DNA from: Ruegeria denitrificans
GTDB taxonomy: Bacteria; Pseudomonadota; Alphaproteobacteria; Rhodobacterales; Rhodobacteraceae
Direction: 5' to 3'
Assembly: GCF_001458295.1 (NCBI RefSeq)
Contig: NZ_CYUD01000010.1
Coordinates: 1-64,000, forward strand
DNA: 64,000 nucleotides
This document shows, one piece after another, positions 44,314 to 52,981 of the stretch (its first letter is position 1; each line of letters opens with the position of its first letter). The position numbers and the translations under genes are program-made. The notes under the pieces were generated by a model that worked only from the letters and a program-made list of their open reading frames with translations, did not search any database and was not told the origin of the DNA.

Positions 44314-45264
44314 TCACTGCGACATCCAGTCAAGAACGGCATCTTCGTTCGTTGTCACCCATTCTTCAGCATAAGCTGCGGGCTCTTTACCCTCGATCAC
44401 CAGCGCATAGGTCATGGCGGAAACCGCATCGGTGTCCAGCTTCATGTTGGACAGCAGTTGGGCAACCTCGGGATATTTTTCCTCGAGCTCTTTTGCATAG
44501 TGCAGGTGCAGATAGGCCAGATCCCAAGCTACGCCGGCTTCGGATTTCTCAAGCCAGTCCGGATCGTCGGTGGGCTGAAGCACGTTCCACTTGGACGCGT
44601 CATAGGCCGGCTCTTCCAGAATCTGCATGTCATGCAGGGCAAACACATAATGCGGCGTGTAGCAGAATCCGACCCAGGGATCGCCTGCCTTGATCGCGTT
44701 ATCCAGGTTGGCATATGCCACGGTCTCGTCAATTTCGGTCAGTTCTAGGACCTGATCGTAACCGTAGGACTTTGCGCGGATTTTCTCGACATTTGTCGAG
44801 GCCCAGCCCGGAGCGCCGATCCACAACTCGCCCTGACCATCACCATTGCTGTCGAACAGCGCCGCAATGTCGGGGTTGGTCAGATCCTCGATTGAACGGA
44901 TATCATTGGCATCTGCAGTTGCCTTGTCGACGCACATGCCCTGGAACGCTTCCACGCCGTTGGGGTTGAACGCAACGGTGCCTTTGTCGGTCACGTAGGT
45001 GTCATGCAGGTTCTGCTGGTTCGGCATCCAGACCTCGGGATGAACATGCATCGCACCCGAATCCATCGCTTCGAAAACGATTGGGTTGGTGCCGTTCTGC
45101 AGTTCAACCTCTAGCCCGAGATTCTGCTCAATCGCTACCTTCAGGATATGCGCCGTCGCATTCACCGAAGGCCAGTTCGGCACACCGATCACGATATCCG
45201 CAGCCATAGCAGGCCCGGCGATCGCCATTGATGCGCCCCCCAGTAGCGTTGCAAATTTTTTCAT
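44314..45264 (-). CDS. Betaine-type ABC transporter substrate-binding protein
   Basis: This 316-residue protein has a signal peptide (MKKFATLLGGASMAIAGPAMA) and an OpuAC-type mature domain. Tryptophans in VPNWPSVNA, EVWMPNQQ, GAPGWAS and DPWVGFCYTPHY are candidates for the aromatic cage that holds a quaternary ammonium group. A calcium-loop-like FDSNGDGQGELW is present, as in some family members. It is the first gene of the transporter operon. The ligand is probably a betaine or a related quaternary amine. Confidence 0.9.
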   Translation of the reverse strand: MKKFATLLGGASMAIAGPAMAADIVIGVPNWPSVNATAHILKVAIEQNLGLEVELQNGTNPIVFEAMDSGAMHVHPEVWMPNQQNLHDTYVTDKGTVAFNPNGVEAFQGMCVDKATADANDIRSIEDLTNPDIAALFDSNGDGQGELWIGAPGWASTNVEKIRAKSYGYDQVLELTEIDETVAYANLDNAIKAGDPWVGFCYTPHYVFALHDMQILEEPAYDASKWNVLQPTDDPDWLEKSEAGVAWDLAYLHLHYAKELEEKYPEVAQLLSNMKLDTDAVSAMTYALVIEGKEPAAYAEEWVTTNEDAVLDWMSQ

Positions 45265-45733
45265 CTGATATCTCCATGTTGGTCGTTTTTAGTGCTTGTT
45301 GTTCCCCGGTCTGGCCGTGGTGCACCTTTTGAACAGTTGACGGAAAGCCGAGCTTCCCAAGCAAAATTGGCCAACGGTATGCTTCACCGGGCTGGCCGGA
45401 AAATTGAAACATGCCGACACGCTGCCCATCAAGAGCTTCGCACGACAATTTCATTTATGCGGTATTATCGTAGATTAGTTTCGACTTTTTGCAAATTTGT
45501 TTTCGGGATCATTTACTTTTGCCCAAGTAGAGGCCCCGTCAGCCCCCGCGATCAATTGCCTTGGGGCGCTCATCCAAAAAATGGCCGAGGCAAAGTCGCG
45601 ATTCACACCCTCTATCGGATCGTACCAAACGTTATGATAGCGGGGAAACCCGACAATGCTTGTAAGATAGTGGACCATTGCGCCGATTGTAGTCCGATTG
45701 CCAGACATCGTCGGCCCTATTCATTAGAGCATT
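45265..45733. other. 469-base intergenic region with a shared promoter word
   Basis: The region holds the promoter of the betaine transporter operon. AGTTTCGACTTTTT at 45477-45490 repeats the word seen at 37917-37929 and resembles the LysR-promoter palindrome. A 77-codon minus-strand frame (45475-45708) overlaps the word; it has no recognisable family or good ribosome site, and I do not count it as a gene. Confidence 0.5.
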
Positions 45734-46984
45734 TCACAGGAAAAACTCCGCCCGCTCAATGACCCAGACCATAGCGATCACGCTGGCGCAGACTGCGACC
45801 ACGGCGCGCGAGCCTATCCAGATACGGCCTGGTTGCTTGCGTAATAACAAAACCAGCGGCCAGACCAGCAGGACAATCATCAACTGCCCGACTTCGACGC
45901 CGACGTTAAACGCTAGCAAGCTGTGCCACACGTTGGGCGCGTCCACCCGCAAGATTTGGTGCAGCATGAAGGAAAACCCGAACCCGTGTAGCAGTCCAAT
46001 ACCCGATGTGATCGCGAAAGCCTTTAGGTCTCCGTGTTCCTGATCGGTAGGTCGCACCGCCATCACTGCCGCGTAGATGATTGACAATGCAATCGCCAGT
46101 TCGACGGTCGGGATGAACCACGCACCACTGGGGGCGATACCAAAAAACCCAAGGATCAACGTTACCGTATGGCCAAGAGTGAATCCCGTTACCCGCGCCA
46201 GAAGACTTTTCAGGTTCAACGCCCCGATGATCATGCACAGCACGAACAGCACGTGATCGGGGCCTTCCAATATGTGCCGGACACCTTCGACAACAAAGGT
46301 CGAAGTCGCAGCGGTGACCGACCCGGAAACTGTGATCGGATCGTGCATCAGGCCGGTTGCGCGGAAGGTTCGGATTTGCCCGTTATTGTAGTCGAGGATC
46401 AGGTTCGCTGTGTCCTCTTGCCCCTGCAGGCCGGGATTTGATCTGTGGGACAGGCTGTAAGATCTGACAGGCCCAGTGGCGTAGTGCATGTGCAGGTCCA
46501 ACGTGACATTGCCAACGTAGGTCTCACCAACTGCTATCGGAAACACTTGCCCGGCGGCGGTTGCGCCTTGTGCCTCTGCGAGGGTTGCAAAACCAGGCTC
46601 GGAACCCAGCGGGTGCAGGCGTATGGACAAAACGGTTGCGGGTAGGAGCACACCCGTGACGGACAGATCAATTGTGTTGGCAGCCAAAGTGGCCAACCCA
46701 TCGGGATCGCTCAGCAATGCTGCTTGGTCCAGATAATGCATCAGCACGCCACCTTCGATCTGATTGTAGGTATATGGCGCGGCAGCGGGCAACCCGTCTG
46801 CACCTTCGGGACCGACCAGCTCTGCTACCAGATAGGACATTGGCATGCGCAGATAGACGTCGATACCATCCGCAGAGTGCGTCACATGATGCACCCGCAC
46901 GTTCTGGTTTAGCTTGAAATGGGCAAATGCCGGCTGACAAAGCAAGCTAATGACAGTCGTAAGAAATATGAAGACAGGTCTCAT
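45734..46984 (-). CDS. HupE/UreJ-type membrane protein
   Basis: This 416-residue protein has a signal peptide (ending PAFAHF), a beta-rich periplasmic domain of about 200 residues with HMHYATGPVRSYSLSH, and a C-terminal 6-7 helix domain of HupE/UreJ_2 type with VRHILEGPDHVLFVL, GFTLGHTVTL and GLLHGFGFSFML. The membrane histidines are typical of nickel or other metal permeases in that family. Its start overlaps the stop of the 585-residue gene by 4 bases. No urease or hydrogenase genes are near, so its cargo is unknown. Confidence 0.8.
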   Translation of the reverse strand: MRPVFIFLTTVISLLCQPAFAHFKLNQNVRVHHVTHSADGIDVYLRMPMSYLVAELVGPEGADGLPAAAPYTYNQIEGGVLMHYLDQAALLSDPDGLATLAANTIDLSVTGVLLPATVLSIRLHPLGSEPGFATLAEAQGATAAGQVFPIAVGETYVGNVTLDLHMHYATGPVRSYSLSHRSNPGLQGQEDTANLILDYNNGQIRTFRATGLMHDPITVSGSVTAATSTFVVEGVRHILEGPDHVLFVLCMIIGALNLKSLLARVTGFTLGHTVTLILGFFGIAPSGAWFIPTVELAIALSIIYAAVMAVRPTDQEHGDLKAFAITSGIGLLHGFGFSFMLHQILRVDAPNVWHSLLAFNVGVEVGQLMIVLLVWPLVLLLRKQPGRIWIGSRAVVAVCASVIAMVWVIERAEFFL

Positions 46985-48738
46985 GAGTTGCCTCCCTCCG
47001 GTACCGGTTGGGAGTTCATTCGGGTTTCAAGAATGGTCAAGCCTGACAAAACCCACGCATCGGCGTCGCGATCAACGTCAATCAATGCGCGATAAGAAAC
47101 AATGCGGCGATGCATATGGCCCCAATGTCCACCGCTGACCAAGGCGTCCCAGCGTGCCAAAATTCGATTTCCGCCATCCGCTTTGGGTTCGATGCTTTCC
47201 ACCACCAGCGCGTCCGTCGATTCGATCCGCGCGGTCGCCCCTGATGGCAGCGTTACGGACAAGCCCCTGCGGATTTCCGCCGCGACATCTTGCAGAGTTT
47301 CTGCCCTGACGAATGCACGCAGTGCCTTCGAAAACTGCAAGTCTTGTGTTTCCAATCGCGCGATTGCCAGATTTGAAACAATTGCCTCTGTAACCTGCGC
47401 TGCAGCAGTTGTATCGCGAAGAGCTTTGGTTGGGAGCGTCATCTCGACCGTCATCGTTCTCAGAACACCGGCGACGAGACAGATTGACAGGGCGATCACG
47501 GCCCACCCCTGCCAATGACCCGGGCGGTTTCGCCATGCAAACGCCGCCAGGCACACCCCGATAAAGACCAGACCAAGTGACAAAACCGGCACCGAAATGG
47601 AGCGCATAGTGGCGACTGTAACAGGTTGGGTTCTGGGGGCGTTCCACTGAAGAATGTAGTTTTTCCACGTGATTTCGGGCGCATCTCGGGTCACTTGTCC
47701 GGGCACCGCCCCGGCAAGGTCCGTGATTTGAACCGGTATGGTGCCTGTCTCTTCTGTGAACAAATCCCAATTCAGAGAGAATTCCCTGGGCAACGCATTA
47801 CGCGGGTACGACAGAACAATTCCCAGAATGGCAGTGGCCCGATTTGTTTCCGACGGGTTAGCCAGAACCTTCAAACCGTCGACACCTACGGACAGTTGCT
47901 CAACTTTTGCCGAGCTAGGCAAAATTTCTTGGCCGTCAATTGTCAGCGGATTGCTGTGCGAAAATAGGTCAATGGCCTGTTGCTTGACCATTGCCATGAC
48001 GTCGGCACTAAGAACAGTTCCTTCGCCGAGCTTGAGATCAAGCCAGCCTTCCAAATCACGCAGGCGAAAGATTACCTCGTGCCGAACCTCTCGCGGTTCG
48101 ACGGACACGAAGGACATCAGCGCCGATTTGTGGTGCCGGGTCAGGTTCGGATTTTCGAACCTGCTGTACCAAGGATCGTTCCAGTTGGGATAGAAGACCT
48201 CGGGCCGGGAAAGGTAGCGATAGTCCGTAACGGCGACGCCTAGGTGATCGAAAATCACCCCGATAGCCACGGTTGGAACGCCATCGGATGTGAGAGGTGG
48301 CGTAAAGGTAATTTCCGTTGGCTTGTGGTCAAAAGGATAATCAAGAACCACATAAATAACCTGGGAAGAACGTTCATCCTGCGGGGCCAGACCATAGCTT
48401 GGCCGGAAAGCCGTCACACGGGGCTTTCTGTTCCGGACATCAAGCTGAACCGTTTCAGGAACAAGCGCTACTCCATCCGCAAACACTTCGAAGGCTTTGC
48501 CTGTGCGCTCAGATAAGTTGCCTGCGGGGTCGTCACCTTCCGCGGCATTCGCCAGAAACCCATGCACATCGCCCAGGTCAATTTCCAGCGTGACCCGTGC
48601 CCGATCTTCCAGCACCGAGATTTCTGCAAAGTTGGCCGCCGTTTCCGCGCCATTAGCCGGTAACAGGTCGGCGCGTGCGTTGGGCGGATGCAGTACTAAG
48701 AAAACCGCCATTATGATCAAACGTTTAAGGTGCATCAT
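46981..48738 (-). CDS. Secreted/membrane protein of unknown function, partner of the HupE-type gene
   Basis: This 585-residue protein has a signal peptide (about residues 1-23), a beta-rich periplasmic part, two hydrophobic helices near residues 385-405 and 412-430, and a C-terminal mixed domain with GGHWGHMHRRIVSYRALIDV near the end. I do not recognise a family. It starts after a GGAGG site and ends overlapping the HupE-type gene by 4 bases, so the two are probably translated together and may form one membrane complex. Confidence 0.65.
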   Translation of the reverse strand: MMHLKRLIIMAVFLVLHPPNARADLLPANGAETAANFAEISVLEDRARVTLEIDLGDVHGFLANAAEGDDPAGNLSERTGKAFEVFADGVALVPETVQLDVRNRKPRVTAFRPSYGLAPQDERSSQVIYVVLDYPFDHKPTEITFTPPLTSDGVPTVAIGVIFDHLGVAVTDYRYLSRPEVFYPNWNDPWYSRFENPNLTRHHKSALMSFVSVEPREVRHEVIFRLRDLEGWLDLKLGEGTVLSADVMAMVKQQAIDLFSHSNPLTIDGQEILPSSAKVEQLSVGVDGLKVLANPSETNRATAILGIVLSYPRNALPREFSLNWDLFTEETGTIPVQITDLAGAVPGQVTRDAPEITWKNYILQWNAPRTQPVTVATMRSISVPVLSLGLVFIGVCLAAFAWRNRPGHWQGWAVIALSICLVAGVLRTMTVEMTLPTKALRDTTAAAQVTEAIVSNLAIARLETQDLQFSKALRAFVRAETLQDVAAEIRRGLSVTLPSGATARIESTDALVVESIEPKADGGNRILARWDALVSGGHWGHMHRRIVSYRALIDVDRDADAWVLSGLTILETRMNSQPVPEGGNS

Positions 48739-48764
48739 GAGAGGGACCTCCTATGCAGGATCCG

Positions 48765-48819
48765 CTCTGTGCTTCTTGTTCCAAACACGAGGTTCAGATT
48801 GAAAGCAAAAAGCACAGAG
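48765..48819. repeat. 10-bp inverted repeat between the MBL and 585-residue genes
   Basis: CTCTGTGCTT (48765-48774) and AAGCACAGAG (48810-48819) are perfect complements separated by 35 bases. It may end or process the MBL transcript, or be an operator for the downstream pair. Confidence 0.35.
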
Positions 48820-48867
48820 ACCGGCGCCAGATGGCAACGCCTTCAAGCACCGGTTAGGCTTGAGCGT

Positions 48868-50196
48868 CTATTTAGGTTCGGACTTTTCCGGGTAAGGGAA
48901 ATCCTGGCCCAGTGCTTCGCTGGCCTGTTCGTAGATCGGTCGCAAAACATCTTCGACGTCCCAGACGCCACCAGCGACAAAGTCACTGAAATCCAGTGTC
49001 TCAACACCGAGCTTTTCAGCCATCGCGGTTTTGTCATCCACATTTGGCGGCTCTGCCGGGGCGGCGAGTGGCGGAGACCAAGTCCGTTCTTCGGTGGCGG
49101 CCATCCGCACGCGAATGTCATCCTTGGTCACGTTCCAGACCATGAAGTCTTCTGACAGGCTGAGCGGGCCGTCATAGGTGGACCGGATACGCTCATACAC
49201 ACCGGTGACCGTGTCGAAGTCATTGAAGAAGTGATACGCGACGGCCATGCGCGGTTTGATCTCGCTCATGACCTTGCCGAAAGCCTCGGGGGCGGTGTGA
49301 ACCTGCGTACCCACCTGCAGTGCCGATTCCGGTGTGAACTTCATTTTACTGACCAGTTCAGGCACCGCAATGAAGCATTCATGGATCACCAAATCCGCAT
49401 CCTTGGCATATTCGACAAACCACTTGTTGGGATACGTATCCGAGCTGAAGACAAACTTCAGATCATTCCATTCCAAGGCGTAGCTTACAGAACCATCAAT
49501 GGAGTGGATTGCGGGAAAGGTGCGAATGACAACACCATTTTCCTCATATATCGGCTCATTCTCTAGCTTATAGTCGAACTCGGTCACATCCATGACATAG
49601 CCTCGGAAATCGATATTTCCGGCACGGCCCGCCAGATCCCAAGACAACATCTCTTGCATACGATCCAGGGCATAGGCCGTGCCAAGCTCTGGCACCGCGC
49701 CACTGGGTCCCCATACCCGAAGGGGAACGTTGCGCCCCATCAAGGCGCCGCCAATGAACAAGTCATGTAACGCTCCGAAGTGGTCGGTATGCAGATGACC
49801 AATGAACACTTTGTCGAGGTAGTTGTACGGGATTTGCAGCGATGAAATCCGCTCGGCTGAACCCGAGCCGATATCGAACAGGAACTTGTCACCGTTTCCA
49901 AGTTCAACCAGGAAACAGGCCGCAGCTTGTGCAGCACGGGTCGTCGGCATCCCGGTTCCGCAGGCAATCACCCGCATTTCATCTGGCTTCAGGTCTTCAC
50001 TGTTTGGGTAATACGTATCTCTCTCCCTCGCCTTGACTGGTGACACCTCGGGTGTCTCCTGAGCCAAGGCCATGGAAGGGCCGAACGTGTCGCCAAGCAT
50101 TTTCAGCCCTCCGTTCGGGGCGGCCAGCCAGATCCCAAAAGTCACCCCGGCCGCCAAATAAACCGAGTATTTCAATAGCCGTTTTCGTCTATTCAT
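48868..50196 (-). CDS. MBL-fold metallo-hydrolase, membrane-anchored
   Basis: This 442-residue protein has an N-terminal hydrophobic helix (residues about 9-27) and a metallo-beta-lactamase domain with the dinuclear zinc motif HLHTDHFGALHD, a downstream FSSDTYPN aspartate and AYHFFND histidine. The long C-terminal extension and the GTGMPTTRAAQAAACFLVELG opening resemble proteins that some pipelines label GntH of guanitoxin biosynthesis. No other guanitoxin genes are present, so I keep the general name. It is divergent from the second winged-helix/TPR regulator. Confidence 0.82.
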   Translation of the reverse strand: MNRRKRLLKYSVYLAAGVTFGIWLAAPNGGLKMLGDTFGPSMALAQETPEVSPVKARERDTYYPNSEDLKPDEMRVIACGTGMPTTRAAQAAACFLVELGNGDKFLFDIGSGSAERISSLQIPYNYLDKVFIGHLHTDHFGALHDLFIGGALMGRNVPLRVWGPSGAVPELGTAYALDRMQEMLSWDLAGRAGNIDFRGYVMDVTEFDYKLENEPIYEENGVVIRTFPAIHSIDGSVSYALEWNDLKFVFSSDTYPNKWFVEYAKDADLVIHECFIAVPELVSKMKFTPESALQVGTQVHTAPEAFGKVMSEIKPRMAVAYHFFNDFDTVTGVYERIRSTYDGPLSLSEDFMVWNVTKDDIRVRMAATEERTWSPPLAAPAEPPNVDDKTAMAEKLGVETLDFSDFVAGGVWDVEDVLRPIYEQASEALGQDFPYPEKSEPK

Positions 50197-50216
50197 GATT
50201 TACACTCCCTTGCTAA

Positions 50217-50259
50217 AGCCGCCGACAGCTCTGGAACAAAAGCGAGGTTGTCGGCGGCT
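50217..50259. promoter_or_regulatory. 11-bp inverted repeat upstream of the MBL gene
   Basis: AGCCGCCGACA (50217-50227) and TGTCGGCGGCT (50249-50259) pair perfectly around 21 bases. It lies just upstream of the MBL start on the minus strand, so it is either a leader hairpin or a two-half operator for the divergent regulator. Confidence 0.5.
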
Positions 50260-50320
50260 GGCACCGCATGCGATGCAAGGTCAGTGTCCCGCAAGTTTTT
50301 CAACCTGATAACGGAATCAC

Positions 50321-50348
50321 GGTGACTCAGGGGTGACTCACGCTGAGT
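50321..50348. promoter_or_regulatory. GGTGACTCA direct repeat and overlapping palindrome
   Basis: GGTGACTCA occurs at 50321-50329 and 50332-50340, 11 bp apart. The second copy is part of ACTCA-CGC-TGAGT (50336-50348). The block lies 58-85 bases upstream of the winged-helix/TPR regulator gene and is a good candidate for its binding site. Confidence 0.5.
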
Positions 50349-50405
50349 TCCTGTGCATTATGAAATTTGAATACGATCTGAAAACCTTGCGAACAAAGAG
50401 TTTTA

Positions 50406-51716
50406 ATGGCTTCAGACATTCGGAAACCCGACAAGACCAACGCGATGCAAGCAGTTTGCAACAGTGAGCTGTTTGCCCATCTGGACCGTCTTTGTGCCTT
50501 TCTGAAATACATCGTCACAGAGGAACTGGAGGGCCGTGGCGACCTCATCATGGGCAAAACAATCGCTCAGGACGTCTATGATCGAGATCCTACTGAGGAA
50601 GGGGATGCCAACAACGTCGTCAGGGTGGACGCGCGACGCCTGAGGCAAAATCTTGAACACTATTATGACACTGTAGGCCGCACTGATCCTGTTAGAATTT
50701 TGGTCGACACCGGAGGGTACAGACCGCGTTTCGAACGGGTTCAGATCAGTCCACCCGATCAAAACAATAAAACCCGTCGCACCTTGGGTTGGGCGGCGTT
50801 TTCCTTTGCCGTAGGAACCGGCATCGGCATTGCAATCGCCCTCATCGGTTTTGGGCAAAACCCCGACATTCAGAACAAACAAAGCATTCAGGCCCCGTCA
50901 AAAGACACATTGCGGCGTCAGGCCGTGATCGAACAATCAGCGTCTTCTCTGCAGGCCATGAACCTGGCCGATCAGGCCAGAAGTATGATGTTTCCCATTT
51001 TTGACCGTCCGCGCCAGCAGTTGGTAATCGAAGTATTTCGTCGTGTCATAGAACTGGGTCCTGACTATTTCGGTGGCTATGCAGGCGCGGCTCAGGCGCT
51101 TGGGACGCTTGCTATAATGACCCCGCCAGGTCCTGAAAAATCAGCATTGATCCGCGAGGCCCTAGCCATGGCTGACCGTGCGCTTCGCCTGGCACCCACT
51201 GACCCTTGGGCTCAGTCTGCGCAGGCCTGGGTTAAATTTGCAGACAGAGAATTTGACGAGGCCATGAGGATATCGAAAAGAGCTGTGGCATTGGCCCCCA
51301 ACGATGAACATGTGCTGGACATCCATGGGTCGATAGCGTTGTTCTCAGGTCATTTTGCCGAAGCCGCGCGCCATGCAGAAAAGGCCATGAACGGGGGTCG
51401 AAGCAACCAGAGGTTTGCGAACCGGAATATATTTGGTGCTGCAAACTTCCACCTTGAGAATTATCAGACATCTCTGGATGCTTTTTCAGCAGCTGCGGAA
51501 TACGGAGACCCGATCAGCGCCCCATCGTTCGCCTATCAGACGGCTGCTCTTTATGAACTGGGCAAGCTCAGGGAAGCGGCGCGGAAATACACCAAACTCA
51601 AGAACTCATGGCCTGATGCAGACATAGAGAAAATGTTGACTGGCATTTTCAGAGACCCTTCACATGTCGAAAGGGTGATGCAAAGTATGAAGGCGTTGGA
51701 AGATAATCAGAACTAA
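50406..51716 (+). CDS. Membrane-anchored winged-helix/TPR regulator (paralogue 2)
   Basis: This 436-residue protein has the same plan as the product of 7237-8556: an N-terminal DNA-binding-like domain with MGKTIAQDVYDRD, VVRVDARRLRQNLEHYY and GGYRPRFE, one transmembrane helix near residues 125-148, and a C-terminal TPR-like region including GGYAGAAQALGTLA and EAMRISKRAVALAPNDEHVLD. It is divergent from the MBL gene. The shared gene arrangement suggests it senses a periplasmic condition and controls the MBL and HupE-type genes. Confidence 0.75.
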   Translation: MASDIRKPDKTNAMQAVCNSELFAHLDRLCAFLKYIVTEELEGRGDLIMGKTIAQDVYDRDPTEEGDANNVVRVDARRLRQNLEHYYDTVGRTDPVRILVDTGGYRPRFERVQISPPDQNNKTRRTLGWAAFSFAVGTGIGIAIALIGFGQNPDIQNKQSIQAPSKDTLRRQAVIEQSASSLQAMNLADQARSMMFPIFDRPRQQLVIEVFRRVIELGPDYFGGYAGAAQALGTLAIMTPPGPEKSALIREALAMADRALRLAPTDPWAQSAQAWVKFADREFDEAMRISKRAVALAPNDEHVLDIHGSIALFSGHFAEAARHAEKAMNGGRSNQRFANRNIFGAANFHLENYQTSLDAFSAAAEYGDPISAPSFAYQTAALYELGKLREAARKYTKLKNSWPDADIEKMLTGIFRDPSHVERVMQSMKALEDNQN

Positions 51717-51901
51717 GCCCGGTTTCCGCAGCGCATCGTGGGTGCATCCAGGTGCCCTGAGCCAACGGCCCCACAGTATGGCAGGCTTAGTCAGCGGGCA
51801 CTTTCAAATCTTTTCGAATAGTGCTGTCTCCTCTTTGCGGGTGGATTAAAGCAGCCGCCAGCGCCTATTTTAAGGCAAACGGTTTTTCTTCAGGAGCATA
51901 C

Positions 51902-52771
51902 ATGAACACCAAGTATTACGCACCGCACGGGGGTCACCCCGGGCAGGACCAACTGTTGACTGACCGCGCAGTTTTTACAGACGCTTATGCCGTGATCCCC
52001 AGGGGCACGATGCGGGATATCGTGACCAGCTTCCTGCCGTTTTGGGATGATACACGCTTGTGGGTAATCTCGCGCCCGCTAAGCGGCTTTGCCGAAACCT
52101 TTTCGCAATACATTATGGAGGTTCAGCCGGGCGGAGGGTCTGACCGGCCCGAAACCGACCCCGGTGCCGAAGGCGTGTTGTTTGTTGTCGAAGGAACGGC
52201 GACATTAAACGTCGAAGGCAATACCCATGAATTGACCCCTGGCGGCTATGCCTATCTGCCTTCGGCAACGGAATGGACCCTGCACAACCGTGCCGAGGAA
52301 ACGCTGCGGTTTCATTGGATTCGGAAAGCTTATGAAGCGGTCGAGGGGCTGAATAAGCCCGACGTTTTGATCCTGAACGAAGACGATATTGAACCAACGA
52401 CGATGCCCGGCACGGACGGCAAATGGGCGACAACGCGGTTTGTCGACCCGAATGACCTGCGTCACGACATGCATGTCACGATTGTCACGTTCGAACCCGG
52501 CGCAGTGATCCCTTTCCTGGAGACGCATGTAATGGAGCACGGCCTCTATGTGCTCGAAGGAAAAGCCGTCTACCGGCTGAACAATGACTGGGTCGAGGTT
52601 GAGGCCGGCGATTACATGTGGTTGCGCGCGTTCTGCCCCCAAGCCTGCTATGCGGGCGGTCCGGGCAAGTTCCGTTACCTTCTGTACAAGGACGTCAACC
52701 GTCACATGGCGCTGCGGCCCGGCTTTGCCGCCTATCCACAGCATCAACGGCTTAGTACAGCAGCTGAATAA
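51902..52771 (+). CDS. allE: (S)-ureidoglycine aminohydrolase
   Basis: This 289-residue protein has two cupin domains, seen as EGVLFVVEGTATLNVEG in the first and MEHGLYVLEGKAVYRLNNDW in the second, with manganese ligands in the ETHVMEHG segment. The FHWIRKAYE and YKDVNRHMALRP elements match AllE/UGHY. It converts ureidoglycine to ureidoglycolate and ammonia. ATG 51902 follows an AGGAG site; a longer frame from 51821 lacks one. It is followed by a terminator and convergent with the permease operon. Confidence 0.92.
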   Translation: MNTKYYAPHGGHPGQDQLLTDRAVFTDAYAVIPRGTMRDIVTSFLPFWDDTRLWVISRPLSGFAETFSQYIMEVQPGGGSDRPETDPGAEGVLFVVEGTATLNVEGNTHELTPGGYAYLPSATEWTLHNRAEETLRFHWIRKAYEAVEGLNKPDVLILNEDDIEPTTMPGTDGKWATTRFVDPNDLRHDMHVTIVTFEPGAVIPFLETHVMEHGLYVLEGKAVYRLNNDWVEVEAGDYMWLRAFCPQACYAGGPGKFRYLLYKDVNRHMALRPGFAAYPQHQRLSTAAE

Positions 52772-52801
52772 CCGAAGACCCAGTGTCAGGATCAACCGAC
52801 G

Positions 52802-52832
52802 GGCCGCCTCACATTCGAGGCGGCCTGTTTAT
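52802..52832 (+). terminator. Terminator of allE
   Basis: GGCCGCCTC (52802-52810) and GAGGCGGCC (52817-52825) form a perfect 9-bp stem with a 6-base loop, followed by TGTTTATTTT. Confidence 0.88.
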
Positions 52833-52910
52833 TTTGAACCTGTGGGGTTTTTCCGAATTATCGGACTCAAAGCAAAACCGGTGCGCTGCATCCCGACTGT
52901 AGGGATTCTG

Positions 52911-52945
52911 AGCAAAGAAAAGCGGCGCGCACCGGCACGCCGCTT
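52911..52945 (-). terminator. Terminator of the puuE-allA-permease operon
   Basis: AAGCGGCG (52920-52927) and CGCCGCTT (52938-52945) form an 8-bp stem. On the minus strand it is followed by TTTCTTTGCT, and it lies 36 bases after the permease stop. Confidence 0.75.
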
Positions 52946-52981
52946 CTTACAGTGACAGGCGAAATGCTCTGTCAGACGTCA

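Noticed and set aside
45475..45708. 77-codon minus-strand frame downstream of the HupE-type gene
   Set aside because: No family resemblance or convincing ribosome site, and it overlaps the putative regulator word at 45477-45490.
48868..50196. Guanitoxin biosynthesis (GntH) label for the MBL-fold protein
   Set aside because: The overall layout is similar, but no other guanitoxin genes are present, so the specific name would overstate the evidence.
51713..51790. Seven-bp inverted repeat CTAAGCC/GGCTTAG after the second regulator
   Set aside because: Arms are short and 64 bases apart; a match of this size is expected by chance.
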